Notes: a model not told the origin generated them from the sequence alone. 64,000 nt of DNA from Nocardia sienata NBRC 100364 (GCF_001613205.1 NZ_BDBX01000039.1:62001-126000), one strand, 5' to 3'. Counted from the stretch's first letter, positions 18,662 to 28,332 are shown. Numbers and translations: made by a program.

Positions 18662-21403
18662 TCAGTGCGCCGCCGCGTCCCAGCTGCGCCCGACGCCGAC
18701 CGAAACACTGAGCGGGACAGACAGTTCGATGGCCGAGGCCATCTGCTCCCGGGCCAACTCCTGCAACTGTTCCCGCTCACCCGGCGCAACCTCGAAGACG
18801 AGTTCGTCATGGATCTGCAGCAGCATCCGCGAACGCAGCCCGGATTCCGCGAGCGCGCTGTGCACGTTGATCATCGCGACCTTGATGATATCGGCGGCGG
18901 TGCCCTGGATCGGGGCGTTGAGCGCCATCCGCTCGGCGGCCTCGCGACGCTGGCGGTTGCTGTGGTCGAGGTCCGGGAGGTAGCGACGGCGGCCGAAGAG
19001 GGTCTGCGTGTAACCCACCTTGCGGGCCTGCTCCACCACGGCGTGCAGATAGTCGCGGATACCGCCGAAGCGGGCGAAGTAGATATCCATCTGCTCCTTC
19101 GCCTCCTGGGTGCTGATCTTCAGCTGGGCGGACAGACCGTAGGAGCTGAGACCGTACGCGAGGCCGTAGGACATGGCCTTGATCCGGCGGCGCACCTCGG
19201 GGGAGACCTCGGAGATCGGGATGTCGAACGCCTTGGAGGCGACGAAACTGTGCAGGTCCTCGCCGGAATTGAAGGCTTCGATCAGGCCCTCGTCCCCGGA
19301 GAGGTGGGCCATGATCCGCATTTCGATCTGGCTGTAGTCGGCGGTCATCAGCGATTCGTAGCCCGGGCCGACCACGAAGGTGTCGCGGATCATCCGGCCG
19401 GTATCGGTGCGGATGGGAATGTTCTGCAGATTGGGCTCGGTGGACGACAGCCGCCCGGTGGCGGCGATGGTCTGGTTGAAGGTGGTGTGGATCCGGCCGT
19501 CGTCGGCCACCGATTTCAGCAGGCCGTCCACGGTGACCTTCAGACGAGTGGCGTCGCGGTGGGCGAGCAGATGCTGCAGGAAGGGATGCTCGGTCTTCTC
19601 GTAGAGCGATTCCAGCGCGTCCGCGTCGGTGGTGTAGCCGGTCTTGGTGCGCTTGGTCTTGGGCATATCGAGTTCGTCGAAGAGCACCACCTGCAACTGC
19701 TTCGGGGACCCGAGATTGATCTGCTTGCCGATCACGTCGTAGGCGGCGTTCGCGGCCTCGGCGACCTTGTCCGCGAACTGCCGCTGCAATTCGCCGAGCT
19801 GATCGGTGTCCACGGCGATACCGGCGTTCTCGAGTTCGGCGAGCACTCCGAGCAACGGCAGTTCCATCTCGTCGAGCAACGGCGTGGATTCGATCTTGGC
19901 GAGCTCTTCGTCCAGGGCGTCGGCCAGATCGGCGACCGCGCGGGCGCGCAACATCTCGTTCTGCGCGAGTTCGGCGTCGACCGCGTCCTCGGCGTCCAGC
20001 AGGGAGAGCTGCGGCGCGGCCTCGGTCTCGGTGCGCAGTTCCCGATGCAGGTACCGCAGCGACAGATCGTCGAGGTTGAAGCTGCGCTGCCCCGGCCGGA
20101 CCAGATAGGCGGCCAGCGCGGTATCGCTGCTCAGACCGCCCAGCGTCCACCCGCGACCGCGCAGCGCGTGCAGTGCGCCCTTGGCCTCGTGCAGGGCCTT
20201 GCGATGCGTGGTATCGGTGAGCCAGGCGCCGAGCGCCGATTCGTCCTCGGCGGTGAGGGCGGTGATATCGATATAGGCCGATTCGCCGTCCGCGGCGGCG
20301 ATGGCGAGCGCACGCACGTCACCGGCCGCGGGGGTGCTGGTGCCCGACAACGAAATACCATGCCGGGCACCGGATTTCGCGTGTTCGGCGAGCCAGTCCG
20401 CGACACTGCCGGGCTCCAGCGTGCGCCCGCTGATCTCGAAGCCCGATTCGGCCTCCACGGTGGGCGGGGCCAGCGTTTCGAAGAGCCGGTCGCGCAGGAC
20501 CCGGAACTCCAGATCGTCGAACAGCTGGTGGATCCGCTCCCGGTTCCAGGCCCCCTGGGCCAGCTGATCGGGGGTGTAGGGCAGCGGGACGTCGCGGACC
20601 ATCTCGGTGAGCTGCCGGTTGAGCACCACACTGCTCAGATTGGCGCGCAGCGAGTCGCCGACCTTGCCGCGGACCTCGTCCACCTTGTCGACGAGCGTGT
20701 TCAGATCGCCGTACTCACGGATCCATTTCGCGGCGGTCTTCTCCCCCACGCCGGGGATACCGGGGAGATTGTCGCTGGGGTCACCACGCAGGGCCGCGTA
20801 ATCGGGGTACTGCGCCGGGGTGAGACCGTATTTCCTCTCGACCTCCTCCGGGGTGAACCGGGTGAGATCGGAGACCCCTTTGCGGGGGTACAGCACCGTC
20901 ACATCGTCACAGACCAGCTGGATCGAGTCACGGTCGCCGGTGACCACCAGCACCCGGTACCCCTGCGGGACGGCCTGGGTGGTGAGCGTGGCGATGATGT
21001 CGTCGGCCTCGTAACCCTCGATCGCCATCACCGGGATGCCGAGCGCGCCCAGAACCTCTTTGGTGAGTTCGACCTGCCCGCGGAATTCGTCGGGAGTGGC
21101 CGAGCGGTTGGCCTTGTACTCCGGGTAGGCCTCCACCCGGAAGGTCTGCCGCGAGACATCGAAGGCGGCCGCCACATGGGTCGGCTTCTCGTCGCGCAGC
21201 AGGTTGATGAGCATGGCGGTGAAGCCGTACACCGCATTGGTGGTCTGCCCGGTGACCGTCTGGAAATTCTCCGCGGGAAGCGCGTAGAAGGCCCGGTAGG
21301 CCAGCGAATGCCCGTCCAGTAGCAGCAGCGTGGGCCGATCTCCCGAGGAGCCCGGGGCGGCGGAGGCGGAGGTCGTCGGCTGCGCAGTGGTCGGTGAGGT
21401 CAC
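18662..21403 (-). CDS. polA: DNA polymerase I
   Basis: PolA fills gaps and removes primers during replication and repair. The 913-residue product has an N-terminal 5'-3' exonuclease domain (LLLLDGHSLAYRAFYALP; GEKTAAKWIREYG), a middle 3'-5' exonuclease-like domain that lacks the usual acidic catalytic set, and a C-terminal polymerase with motif A DYSQIEMRIMAH, motif B RRIKAMSYGLAYGLSSYG and motif C QIHDELVFEV. GTG 21403 is the likely start: TAGACT lies eight bases before it, and the next 200 bases upstream are repetitive and non-coding in character. Confidence 0.97.
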   Translation of the reverse strand: MTSPTTAQPTTSASAAPGSSGDRPTLLLLDGHSLAYRAFYALPAENFQTVTGQTTNAVYGFTAMLINLLRDEKPTHVAAAFDVSRQTFRVEAYPEYKANRSATPDEFRGQVELTKEVLGALGIPVMAIEGYEADDIIATLTTQAVPQGYRVLVVTGDRDSIQLVCDDVTVLYPRKGVSDLTRFTPEEVERKYGLTPAQYPDYAALRGDPSDNLPGIPGVGEKTAAKWIREYGDLNTLVDKVDEVRGKVGDSLRANLSSVVLNRQLTEMVRDVPLPYTPDQLAQGAWNRERIHQLFDDLEFRVLRDRLFETLAPPTVEAESGFEISGRTLEPGSVADWLAEHAKSGARHGISLSGTSTPAAGDVRALAIAAADGESAYIDITALTAEDESALGAWLTDTTHRKALHEAKGALHALRGRGWTLGGLSSDTALAAYLVRPGQRSFNLDDLSLRYLHRELRTETEAAPQLSLLDAEDAVDAELAQNEMLRARAVADLADALDEELAKIESTPLLDEMELPLLGVLAELENAGIAVDTDQLGELQRQFADKVAEAANAAYDVIGKQINLGSPKQLQVVLFDELDMPKTKRTKTGYTTDADALESLYEKTEHPFLQHLLAHRDATRLKVTVDGLLKSVADDGRIHTTFNQTIAATGRLSSTEPNLQNIPIRTDTGRMIRDTFVVGPGYESLMTADYSQIEMRIMAHLSGDEGLIEAFNSGEDLHSFVASKAFDIPISEVSPEVRRRIKAMSYGLAYGLSSYGLSAQLKISTQEAKEQMDIYFARFGGIRDYLHAVVEQARKVGYTQTLFGRRRYLPDLDHSNRQRREAAERMALNAPIQGTAADIIKVAMINVHSALAESGLRSRMLLQIHDELVFEVAPGEREQLQELAREQMASAIELSVPLSVSVGVGRSWDAAAH

Positions 21404-21447
21404 ACCCCGAGAGTCTAGGGACCCCCACCGACACCCGCCCACTCCCG

Positions 21448-21608
21448 TACCGGGTCGACCTCGGCCGACAGCCGGCGGACCGGCCCCGGCCGACGCCACC
21501 TGTACCGGGCCGATCTCGACGGGCCCGACACGCACCGGGCCGGCCACACCCGGCCGGCCGACTACCGGGCCGACCGCGCACCCGACGCGACCCGGCACCG
21601 GGCCGACC
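21448..21608 (+). repeat. degenerate ACCGGGCCGA repeats
   Basis: Five copies of a short motif (a/t ACCGGG t/c CG) begin at about 21448, 21503, 21533, 21563 and 21596, three of them spaced 30-33 bases apart. The stretch between polA and livF has no gene and a strongly biased composition of GGCC and CCGG words. It may be a low-complexity expansion rather than a functional array. Confidence 0.4.
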
Positions 21609-21676
21609 GCAACCGACGCACCGCCGCGGACACCGGCCGATCGCGCACGGCACCACCCGATGTCGCGCCGCGGACC

Positions 21677-22438
21677 TCACCCGACGCCCAGATAGGCGGC
21701 CTGCACCGCGGGATCGTCCAGCAGTTCGCGGCCGCGCCCGGTCTTGGTGACCTCCCCGGTCTCCAGGATGTAGGCGCGGTCGCTGCGGGCCAGCGCCTGC
21801 CGGGCGTTCTGCTCGACCAGCAGCACGGTGGTGCCGGAGGCGTTGATCTCGGCGATGATCCGAAAGATCTGTTGGATGACCATCGGCGCCAGCCCCATGG
21901 ACGGCTCGTCCAGCAGCAGCAGCCGCGGCCGGGCCATGAGCGCCCGGCCGATGGCGAGCATCTGCTGTTCACCGCCCGAGAGGGTGCCGCCGGCCTGTTT
22001 GCGCCGCTCCAGCAGCCGCGGGAACAGTTCGAAGACCCGGTCCAGGGTGGCCGCGTACTCGGTCTTCTTCGCGAAGGGCCGCGCGTAGCACCCCATATCG
22101 AGGTTCTCCTGCACGGTCATCCCGGGGAACACGCCCCGGCCCTCGGGCGCCTGCACCAGCCCGGCGATCACCCGTTCGTGTGCCTTCACCCGGCTGATAT
22201 CGCGGCCTTCGAACCGGATCTGCCCGCGGGTCAACGGCAACAACCCCGACAGAGCGCGCATGGTGGTGGTCTTGCCGGCCCCGTTCGCACCGAGCAGGGT
22301 GACCAGTTCCCCAGGGGCGACTCGCAGCGAAATACCGTGCAGGGCTTGGATTCTTCCGTAGCCGACGACCATATCGTCGACCTCGAGCAGCGGCTCGGTG
22401 CCGGTGTCCTTCGCGAACTTCTCCGGTGCCGTGGTCAT
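21677..22438 (-). CDS. livF: branched-chain amino-acid ABC transporter ATPase LivF
   Basis: A 253-residue LivF-type ATPase. Walker A is GANGAGKTT, the Q-loop region VQAPEGRGVFPGMTVQENL is diagnostic of LivF, the signature is LSGGEQQML and Walker B is LLLLDEPSMGLAP. It pairs with LivG to drive uptake of leucine, isoleucine and valine or related compounds. The start at ATG 22438 overlaps the livG stop as ATGA. It is the last gene of the five-gene liv operon. Confidence 0.95.
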   Translation of the reverse strand: MTTAPEKFAKDTGTEPLLEVDDMVVGYGRIQALHGISLRVAPGELVTLLGANGAGKTTTMRALSGLLPLTRGQIRFEGRDISRVKAHERVIAGLVQAPEGRGVFPGMTVQENLDMGCYARPFAKKTEYAATLDRVFELFPRLLERRKQAGGTLSGGEQQMLAIGRALMARPRLLLLDEPSMGLAPMVIQQIFRIIAEINASGTTVLLVEQNARQALARSDRAYILETGEVTKTGRGRELLDDPAVQAAYLGVG

Positions 22439-23481
22439 CGCCGCTCCTCCGCTCCGTGCCCGGCGTCATCCGCCGCGTCCCGCTGCGCGCGCAGCGCCAC
22501 CGTGGACGCCGCGAGCTCCGCCGAGGTCAGTTCCTCGTCCGGTACACCCAGATAAGCGGCGATCACGGCGGGATCGGTGCGGATCTGCTCGGGCAGGCCG
22601 TCGGCGATCTTGCGTCCGAACTCCAGCACCACGATCCGATCGGTGACTCCCATCACCAGCCGCATATCGTGCTCGATCAGCAGCACGGTGAACCCGTCGT
22701 CGCGGATCTTGCGGATCAGGTCCATGAGCGCGGATTTCTCGCTCGGATTGAACCCCGCGGCCGGTTCGTCCAGGCACAGCAGCTTAGGTTCGGTCGCCAG
22801 CGCCCGCGCGATCTCGAGGCGCCGCTGATCGCCGTAGGAGAGATTGCGGGCCTTCTCCACCGCGCGCGGCGCGATCCCCACGAACTCCAGCAGCGCCATT
22901 CCGCGTTCGAGCGCGTCACGTTCCTCCCGGCGATGCCGCCGCGTCCGCAGGATCGCTCCCGGCACCGAGGTCCGGTGCCGGGCATCGGTACCCACCACCA
23001 CGTTCTCCAGGGCGGTCATCTCGCCGAAGAGCCGCACATTCTGGAAGGTGCGGGCGATCCCGAGCCGGGTGATCGCGTTGCGTTTGCTCTTGGTGAGCGG
23101 TTTCCCGTCGAAGTACACCGCGCCCGCCGCGGGCCGGTACACCCCGGTGATCGCGTTGAAACAGGTCGTCTTCCCGGCGCCGTTTGGCCCGATGAGGCCG
23201 AGGATCTCCCCGCGCCGGATCTCGAAACTCACCCCATCGAGGGCGGTGAGCCCGCCGAACTTCACGGTGAGGTTCTCGGTCCGCAGCAGCGGCGCCCCGA
23301 CCTCGGTCCGGATCTCCCGGTGCGCTGCCACCACCTCGGCCACCGTCGCCGCGTCGGCCAGCGCCGGATCGACGGCGGTCACATCGACCTCACCGGCCGA
23401 CTCGATCGGTTGCCCGGTCGCGTATCCGGCCGCCAGGTCCTCATTGTCGAACAGCGCGTCACCCGCGTTCGGCCCGGTCAC
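22435..23481 (-). CDS. livG: branched-chain amino-acid ABC transporter ATPase LivG
   Basis: A 348-residue LivG-type ATPase: Walker A GPNGAGKTT, ARTFQNVRLFGEMTALENV, signature LSYGDQRRLEIARAL, Walker B LLCLDEPAAGFNP, switch histidine in IEHDMRLVM. It carries an unusual acidic, alanine-rich N-terminal extension of about 65 residues before the family core, and an extra C-terminal tail. A shorter start inside the extension cannot be excluded, but ATG 23481 overlaps the livM stop (ATGA), which supports it. Confidence 0.93.
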   Translation of the reverse strand: MTGPNAGDALFDNEDLAAGYATGQPIESAGEVDVTAVDPALADAATVAEVVAAHREIRTEVGAPLLRTENLTVKFGGLTALDGVSFEIRRGEILGLIGPNGAGKTTCFNAITGVYRPAAGAVYFDGKPLTKSKRNAITRLGIARTFQNVRLFGEMTALENVVVGTDARHRTSVPGAILRTRRHRREERDALERGMALLEFVGIAPRAVEKARNLSYGDQRRLEIARALATEPKLLCLDEPAAGFNPSEKSALMDLIRKIRDDGFTVLLIEHDMRLVMGVTDRIVVLEFGRKIADGLPEQIRTDPAVIAAYLGVPDEELTSAELAASTVALRAQRDAADDAGHGAEERR

Positions 23482-24872
23482 GACGTCTCCTCCGCGGCGG
23501 GCCGGCGGACGGCCCGCACGATCTGCCGGCCGTAGGCGAGCAGTTTCTGCCGGACCGGGAACAGACCCTGGGGTCGCAGGATCATCATCACCACCAGTGC
23601 GATTCCGAAGTACAGATATTTGAGGTCACCGAGACTCTGCGCACCGCCGGAATAGAACATCAGCACACTGCTCAGCAGGAGCACGGCGTACACCGCAGCC
23701 AGCACGGCCACGGTGAGATACACCCAGCGCCACGGGCCGGTCAGGTCCCGGGCCCGCAGCCGCCAGCCCATCAGCAGCGCGGCGACCACCGCGATCGCGA
23801 CCGCGAGCTGGACGTATCCGGTCGTCTCGTCATCGATGATCTCCACCGACATCAACCGGTTGGGCAGATACACCACCAGGAAGGCCCCGACGATCACGCC
23901 GAGTTTGTTGCCCTGGCCGCCGATCACCACCGCGCACAGGAACAGCATCGAGTTGATGATGTTGAACCCGGTCGGGTTGATGAACTGCACCTGCCCCGCG
24001 AACAGGGCACCCGACAGGCCACCGATACCGGCGCCGATCATGAACGCCCACAGCTTGAATTTGAACGTGGGCACACCCATGATCTCGGCGGCGTCCTCGT
24101 CCTCGCGGATGGCCACCCACGCCCGGCCGACCCGACTGCGTTCCAGATTGCCCACCAGTAGCAGCACCGCCACCACGGCGAGCATGCCGACCCAGTACCA
24201 CCAGGTCCCGGAGTTGGCGCGGTCGATCAGGTCGGAACCGGTCGGGTCGCCGACGTTCCCGGCGGAGAACACCCCGTTGGGCCGGGCTTCCGATTCGCCG
24301 ATGTGTGGGTAGGCGATACCGGACAGACCCAGGCTGCCGTTGGTGAGTTCGCCCAGGTTGTCGGCGAGCAGGCGGACGATCTCGCCGAAACCGAGGGTCA
24401 CGATGGCCAGATAGTCACCGCGCAGGCGCAGCGTCGGCGAACCGAGGATCAGCCCGGACACCGCGGTCACCAGGATGGCCAGCGGAACACAGGCCAGCCA
24501 CGCCCAATCGGAGTGCAGCCAGCCGCCGTCGGTCTGGTTCCAAGGACTGTTCGGGCTGGTCAGCAGGCCGACGGTATAGGCGCCGACCGCGTAGAAGCCG
24601 ACATACCCGAGATCCAGCAGCCCGGCCTGGCCGACCACCACGTTCAGGCCGATGGCGATCAGGGCGTACATGGCGAACTGGGCCATGACCCCGCCGAAAC
24701 TGGTCCCGGGGGTGCCCAGCAGCGGCGGCGGGAACAGCGGCAACAGCGCCAGCACCGCGAGGGCGGGGATACCCACCGCCCATTGCGCCGGTCGGCTCAG
24801 CCCGGCCCACCAGGCGCGGATCTCGTCGCCCAGACCGTGCCCGGCGGCCTTCTCGATCTGCACGGTGCTCAT
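23478..24872 (-). CDS. livM: branched-chain amino-acid ABC transporter permease LivM
   Basis: A 464-residue permease with about ten hydrophobic segments. Family signatures are GLNVVVGQAGLLDLGYVGFYAVGAYTVGLL and the EAA-like loop GRAWVAIREDEDAAEIMGV. The C-terminal part has extra membrane segments beyond the E. coli protein. ATG 24872 overlaps the livH stop as ATGA. Confidence 0.94.
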   Translation of the reverse strand: MSTVQIEKAAGHGLGDEIRAWWAGLSRPAQWAVGIPALAVLALLPLFPPPLLGTPGTSFGGVMAQFAMYALIAIGLNVVVGQAGLLDLGYVGFYAVGAYTVGLLTSPNSPWNQTDGGWLHSDWAWLACVPLAILVTAVSGLILGSPTLRLRGDYLAIVTLGFGEIVRLLADNLGELTNGSLGLSGIAYPHIGESEARPNGVFSAGNVGDPTGSDLIDRANSGTWWYWVGMLAVVAVLLLVGNLERSRVGRAWVAIREDEDAAEIMGVPTFKFKLWAFMIGAGIGGLSGALFAGQVQFINPTGFNIINSMLFLCAVVIGGQGNKLGVIVGAFLVVYLPNRLMSVEIIDDETTGYVQLAVAIAVVAALLMGWRLRARDLTGPWRWVYLTVAVLAAVYAVLLLSSVLMFYSGGAQSLGDLKYLYFGIALVVMMILRPQGLFPVRQKLLAYGRQIVRAVRRPAAEETS

Positions 24873-25906
24873 GTGCGGGCCCTTCCGAGACTTTCACCGA
24901 GAATGCCGGTGGGCCGGAAGAACAGCACCAGCACCAGCACCACGAACGCCACCACGTCCCGCCATTCGGTACCGAACAGCATCTGGCCGTAGTTCTCGAC
25001 CAGGCCGAGCAGCAGACCACCGAGCAGGGCGCCGCGCAGGTTCCCGATCCCGCCCAGTACCGCGGCGCTGAACGCCTTGATACCGAGCACGAACCCGCCG
25101 GAGAAGATGACGGCGTTGGGTATCTTCATCACGTACAGCATCGCGGCGGCGCCGGCCAGCAGACCGCCGATGAGGAACGTCAACATGATGACCCGTTCCC
25201 GCGACACCCCCATCAACGTGGCGGTATCGGGATCCTGGGCCACCGCGCGGATACCACGCCCGAACCGGGTGCGGTTGATGAGCACCTCGGCCAGAATCGC
25301 CAGCGTCACCGCCGACACCACGATCACCAGCGTCACATTGGTGACGTCGGCGCCGCCGATGGTGAACTGCACCGTCGGTTCGACCAGCATGATCGGCTGC
25401 TGCGCATTGGTACCGCCCAGGTCCGGCCACAGCTTCGGCAGCACGAAGTGCACGAACTCCTGGAGTACGAACGACATACCGATCGCGGTGATCAGGAAGG
25501 TCAGCGGTTTGGCACCGCGGCGGCGCAGCGGCCGATAGGCCGTACGCTCCAATCCGACCGCGGCCGCGCCCGACACCGCCATCCCGAAGAGCATCGCCAG
25601 GCCCATATAGGTCACCGTGAGGATCACGCCCTGGCTGTAGACATTGCCGCTGGGCGCGAACCCCAGCAGCATCAGGCCGACGTACTGCCCGAACATCCCG
25701 AGCATGAACACTTCGGAATGCGCGAAATTGATCAATCGGAGTACCCCGTAGACCAGGGTGTACCCCACCGCTACCAGCGCGTATATCGCACCGTAGGACA
25801 AACCGTCGACCGTGAGCCGCCAGAACTGATCGATAACACCCTGGTAGTTGAAGTCGATCGATCCCTGCGCGAGAACGGCCGCGGCGGCCGGCAAGGATGC
25901 TGTCAT
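24869..25906 (-). CDS. livH: branched-chain amino-acid ABC transporter permease LivH
   Basis: A 345-residue permease: YGAIYALVAVGYTLVYGVLRLINFAHSEVFMLG is the LivH hallmark, and the cytoplasmic loop GRGIRAVAQDPDTATLMGV contacts the ATPases. A ribosome site (gagggcgga) precedes ATG 25906. A stable stem-loop separates it from livK. Confidence 0.94.
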   Translation of the reverse strand: MTASLPAAAAVLAQGSIDFNYQGVIDQFWRLTVDGLSYGAIYALVAVGYTLVYGVLRLINFAHSEVFMLGMFGQYVGLMLLGFAPSGNVYSQGVILTVTYMGLAMLFGMAVSGAAAVGLERTAYRPLRRRGAKPLTFLITAIGMSFVLQEFVHFVLPKLWPDLGGTNAQQPIMLVEPTVQFTIGGADVTNVTLVIVVSAVTLAILAEVLINRTRFGRGIRAVAQDPDTATLMGVSRERVIMLTFLIGGLLAGAAAMLYVMKIPNAVIFSGGFVLGIKAFSAAVLGGIGNLRGALLGGLLLGLVENYGQMLFGTEWRDVVAFVVLVLVLFFRPTGILGESLGRART

Positions 25907-25951
25907 CGAAAATCCGCCCTCATCATCATCGGACCCTCACCCGGGCAGCGC

Positions 25952-25989
25952 GCGGTACGCGCCCCGGCGAGTGCCGGTGCGCGTACCGC
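25952..25989 (-). terminator. livK-livH intercistronic stem-loop
   Basis: GCGGTACGCGC pairs perfectly with GCGCGTACCGC (11 bp), with a smaller CCGGC/GCCGG dyad in the loop. It lies between the binding-protein gene and the membrane genes, where such structures commonly stabilise or partly terminate the upstream message so that more binding protein than permease is made. Confidence 0.65.
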
Positions 25990-25999
25990 CCGCCGGCCG

Positions 26000-27247
26000 T
26001 TATCCGACCTTGTAGACCCAGATCAGCGCGGAGGACAGTTCACCGTCGGCATTCCACTGGTAGTGCCGGGCCAGGCCGTCCCCGCTGTACCCGCGGACGA
26101 ACTCCAGCAGGTCGGGGCGGGTGAGTTTGCCGGCATCGATGCCGGCCGCGAGGATGGTGGCGAGGTCATAGCCCTCCACCGAGTACACGCCCGGGGCCTG
26201 GCCGTTCAGTTCCTCATATGCTTGCGAGAACTCGTCCGGCCCGGGACCGCACGGGCACGACAGCAGCGCGCCCTCCGACGAGCCGCCCGCCTGGGAGACG
26301 AACTGCGGATCGTTGGTGCCGTCGGCGGAGACGAAGGTCGCCTCCACCCCGCCGGACCGCAACTGCTGCACCAGCGGCGCCGCCTCGGCGTAGTACCCGG
26401 AGTAGAAGATCGCGTCCGGCCGGGCACCGGAGATCTTTGTGACGGTGGCGGAGAAGTCCTTGTCGCCCTTCTTGATACTGGCCGCGCAGGCCGGATCGGC
26501 GGCCGCGCCCAGGCCGGCGGTGATGCTCTGGGCCAGGCCGACACCGTAATCGGTGTTGTCCTGGACCACGCACACCTTTTTGTAGCCGGCCGTACCGACC
26601 AGGTACTTCGCCACCGAAGGCCCCTGCACGTCGTCATTGGCCAGACCACGGAAGAAGGTTTTCCAGCCGTTCTTCGTCAGCGTGGCGTTCGTGGCCGAGG
26701 AGGAGACCGCGACCAGCCCGGCATCGCTGAGGATCTGACCGGTGGCCTTGGTCTCACCGGAGAACGCCGGACCGACCACGCCCAGCACCGACGGATCGTT
26801 CACGATCTGCGGGATCACCTGGCTGGCCTTCTGCGGATCGCCCTCGGTGTCGTATTCCTTCAGATTGATCCGGCAGCCCGGATTCGCCTTGTTGTGCTGG
26901 TCCAGCGCCAATTTCACACCGTTGACGATATTGATACCCAGCGCCGCGTCGGGGCCGGTCAGCGCGCCGGCCATGGCGATGGTGGTGGTCGGCGGGCAGG
27001 TCGCCGTGCCGTCGCCGGCCGGATCGGCCGCGGCCCCGGTATCGGCGGCCGGCACTTCCTTACCCGCGGAGTCGATCTGCATCAGCGGCTGGATGGACAG
27101 TTCCCCCGCTCCCGATGCCTGCGTGCTTTCGGCGGTCTTGTCACCGCATCCGGTCAGGACCAGCGCGGCGGCAGCCCCGAGACTCAGTATTCCGCGTACC
27201 GTGCGTCCGCGCCGGGGGGCACCCGACAGCCATATCGAACCGAGCAC
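26000..27247 (-). CDS. livK: branched-chain amino-acid ABC transporter substrate-binding lipoprotein
   Basis: A 415-residue periplasmic-binding-fold protein of the LivJ/LivK group. The N-terminal signal peptide ends in the lipobox LVLTGC. The mature part has IAMAGALTGPDAALGINIVNG, the central VLGVVGPAFSGETKATGQIL and PDAIFYSGYYAEAAPLVQQL. A linker of about 70 residues rich in small residues precedes the domain. GTG 27247 follows GGGGTAG. It heads the liv operon, which ends with livF. Confidence 0.92.
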   Translation of the reverse strand: MLGSIWLSGAPRRGRTVRGILSLGAAAALVLTGCGDKTAESTQASGAGELSIQPLMQIDSAGKEVPAADTGAAADPAGDGTATCPPTTTIAMAGALTGPDAALGINIVNGVKLALDQHNKANPGCRINLKEYDTEGDPQKASQVIPQIVNDPSVLGVVGPAFSGETKATGQILSDAGLVAVSSSATNATLTKNGWKTFFRGLANDDVQGPSVAKYLVGTAGYKKVCVVQDNTDYGVGLAQSITAGLGAAADPACAASIKKGDKDFSATVTKISGARPDAIFYSGYYAEAAPLVQQLRSGGVEATFVSADGTNDPQFVSQAGGSSEGALLSCPCGPGPDEFSQAYEELNGQAPGVYSVEGYDLATILAAGIDAGKLTRPDLLEFVRGYSGDGLARHYQWNADGELSSALIWVYKVG

Positions 27248-27352
27248 GATCTACCCCTATGTTCCTCATCAACCTCGGCCGGCGCCGAGGGAGCCGAAGA
27301 CTCCGACTCGTGAGAAACATAGCTCCGGCATGTTGATCCCGTGTCACATTCG

Positions 27353-27369
27353 GATCATCTCCGATGATG
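27353..27369 (-). promoter_or_regulatory. dyad upstream of livK
   Basis: ATCATC-tcc-GATGAT is a perfect inverted repeat about 107 bases before the livK start, in a relatively AT-rich promoter-like stretch (27360-27420). It may be an operator for the liv operon; the protein that would bind it is unknown. Confidence 0.35.
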
Positions 27370-27427
27370 TCGTCGCAAATTATTTTCCGGTTTGTGTTTC
27401 CGGGCTGTTAAGGCCGCTACGCGGGGC

Positions 27428-28024
27428 TTACTGCGGGGCGAGATTCTCCAGGACGACTTCGGCCACCGCCTTCATGGTGGTGCGGCGGTCCATGGCGGTG
27501 CGCTGGATCCACTTGAAGGCCTGCGGTTCGCTGAGCCCCTGTGTCTGCATGAGCACACCCTTGGCCCGTTCGACGAGTTTGCGGGTCTCCAACCGCTCGG
27601 ACAGGCCCGCCACCTCGGTCTCCAGCGCGGTGATCTCGTGGAACCGGCTGGCCGCCAGCTCGATCGCCGGAACCAGATCGGACTTGGTGAACGGCTTCAC
27701 GAGATAGGCCATGGCACCGGCATCGCGCGCCCGCTCCACCAGGTCACGCTGACTGAACGCGGTCAAGATGACCACGGGCGCAACACGTTTGGAGGCGATC
27801 TCGGCCGCGGCGTCGATTCCGTCCCGGCGCGGCATCTTCACATCCATGATCACCAGGTCCGGCCGGTGCTCCACCGCGAGATCCACCGCCTGCTGGCCGT
27901 CGCCGGCCTCCCCCACCACCTGGTATCCCTCTTCGGTCAGCATCTCGACCAGATCCATCCGGATCAACGCCTCGTCTTCGGCGACGACCACACGTTTCGC
28001 CGCGGCGTCCGCACTAGTGCTCAT
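27428..28024 (-). CDS. pdtaR: ANTAR-domain response regulator PdtaR
   Basis: A 198-residue response regulator that, in mycobacteria, is phosphorylated by the histidine kinase PdtaS and binds RNA hairpins through its ANTAR domain to prevent termination. The receiver domain (residues 10-125) shows VVVAEDEALIRMDL, the phospho-acceptor aspartate in LVIMDVKMPRRDG, and the conserved lysine in YLVKPF. The ANTAR domain follows with ALETEVAGLSERLETRKLVERAKGVLM and EAFKWIQRTAMDRRTTM. No kinase gene lies next to it, which is usual for this pair. Confidence 0.95.
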   Translation of the reverse strand: MSTSADAAAKRVVVAEDEALIRMDLVEMLTEEGYQVVGEAGDGQQAVDLAVEHRPDLVIMDVKMPRRDGIDAAAEIASKRVAPVVILTAFSQRDLVERARDAGAMAYLVKPFTKSDLVPAIELAASRFHEITALETEVAGLSERLETRKLVERAKGVLMQTQGLSEPQAFKWIQRTAMDRRTTMKAVAEVVLENLAPQ

Positions 28025-28245
28025 AAACGACCCCTCTGGTTCCGATGCCTCGTCCCGAGAGCACGGACGACGGATCCCGGCCGAGGCACGGCCGTCGATC
28101 CGCCGTCACGTGATCGGGTGGTGTAGAGACTACCTTTCACAGTGATCGGCGGTGCATATACCCTGCGTAACACGGTTCCGGTGCTCTCGCGACCCCCGCG
28201 ATTCGCCGATCCGGGCACGCAGCGGATACTATGTGCACCCGGTGC

Positions 28246-28332
28246 GCCGAGTTGGCGGAACTGGCAGACGCGACGGTCTCAAAAACCGTTGTCCGAAAGG
28301 ACGTGTGGGTTCGAGTCCCACACTCGGCACCA
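28246..28332 (+). tRNA. tRNA-Leu(CAA)
   Basis: Class II tRNA. The acceptor stem GCCGAGT pairs with ACTCGGC, the CCA end is encoded, the anticodon arm is acggt-ctCAAaa-accgt with anticodon CAA, the long variable arm is tgtcc-gaaa-ggacg, and the T arm is gtggg-ttcgagt-cccac. It reads UUG leucine codons. Confidence 0.97.

Noticed and set aside
18665-21322. Very long plus-strand open frame opposite polA
   Set aside because: It is the antisense shadow of polA; its composition mirrors the third-position bias of the real gene and it shows no domain.
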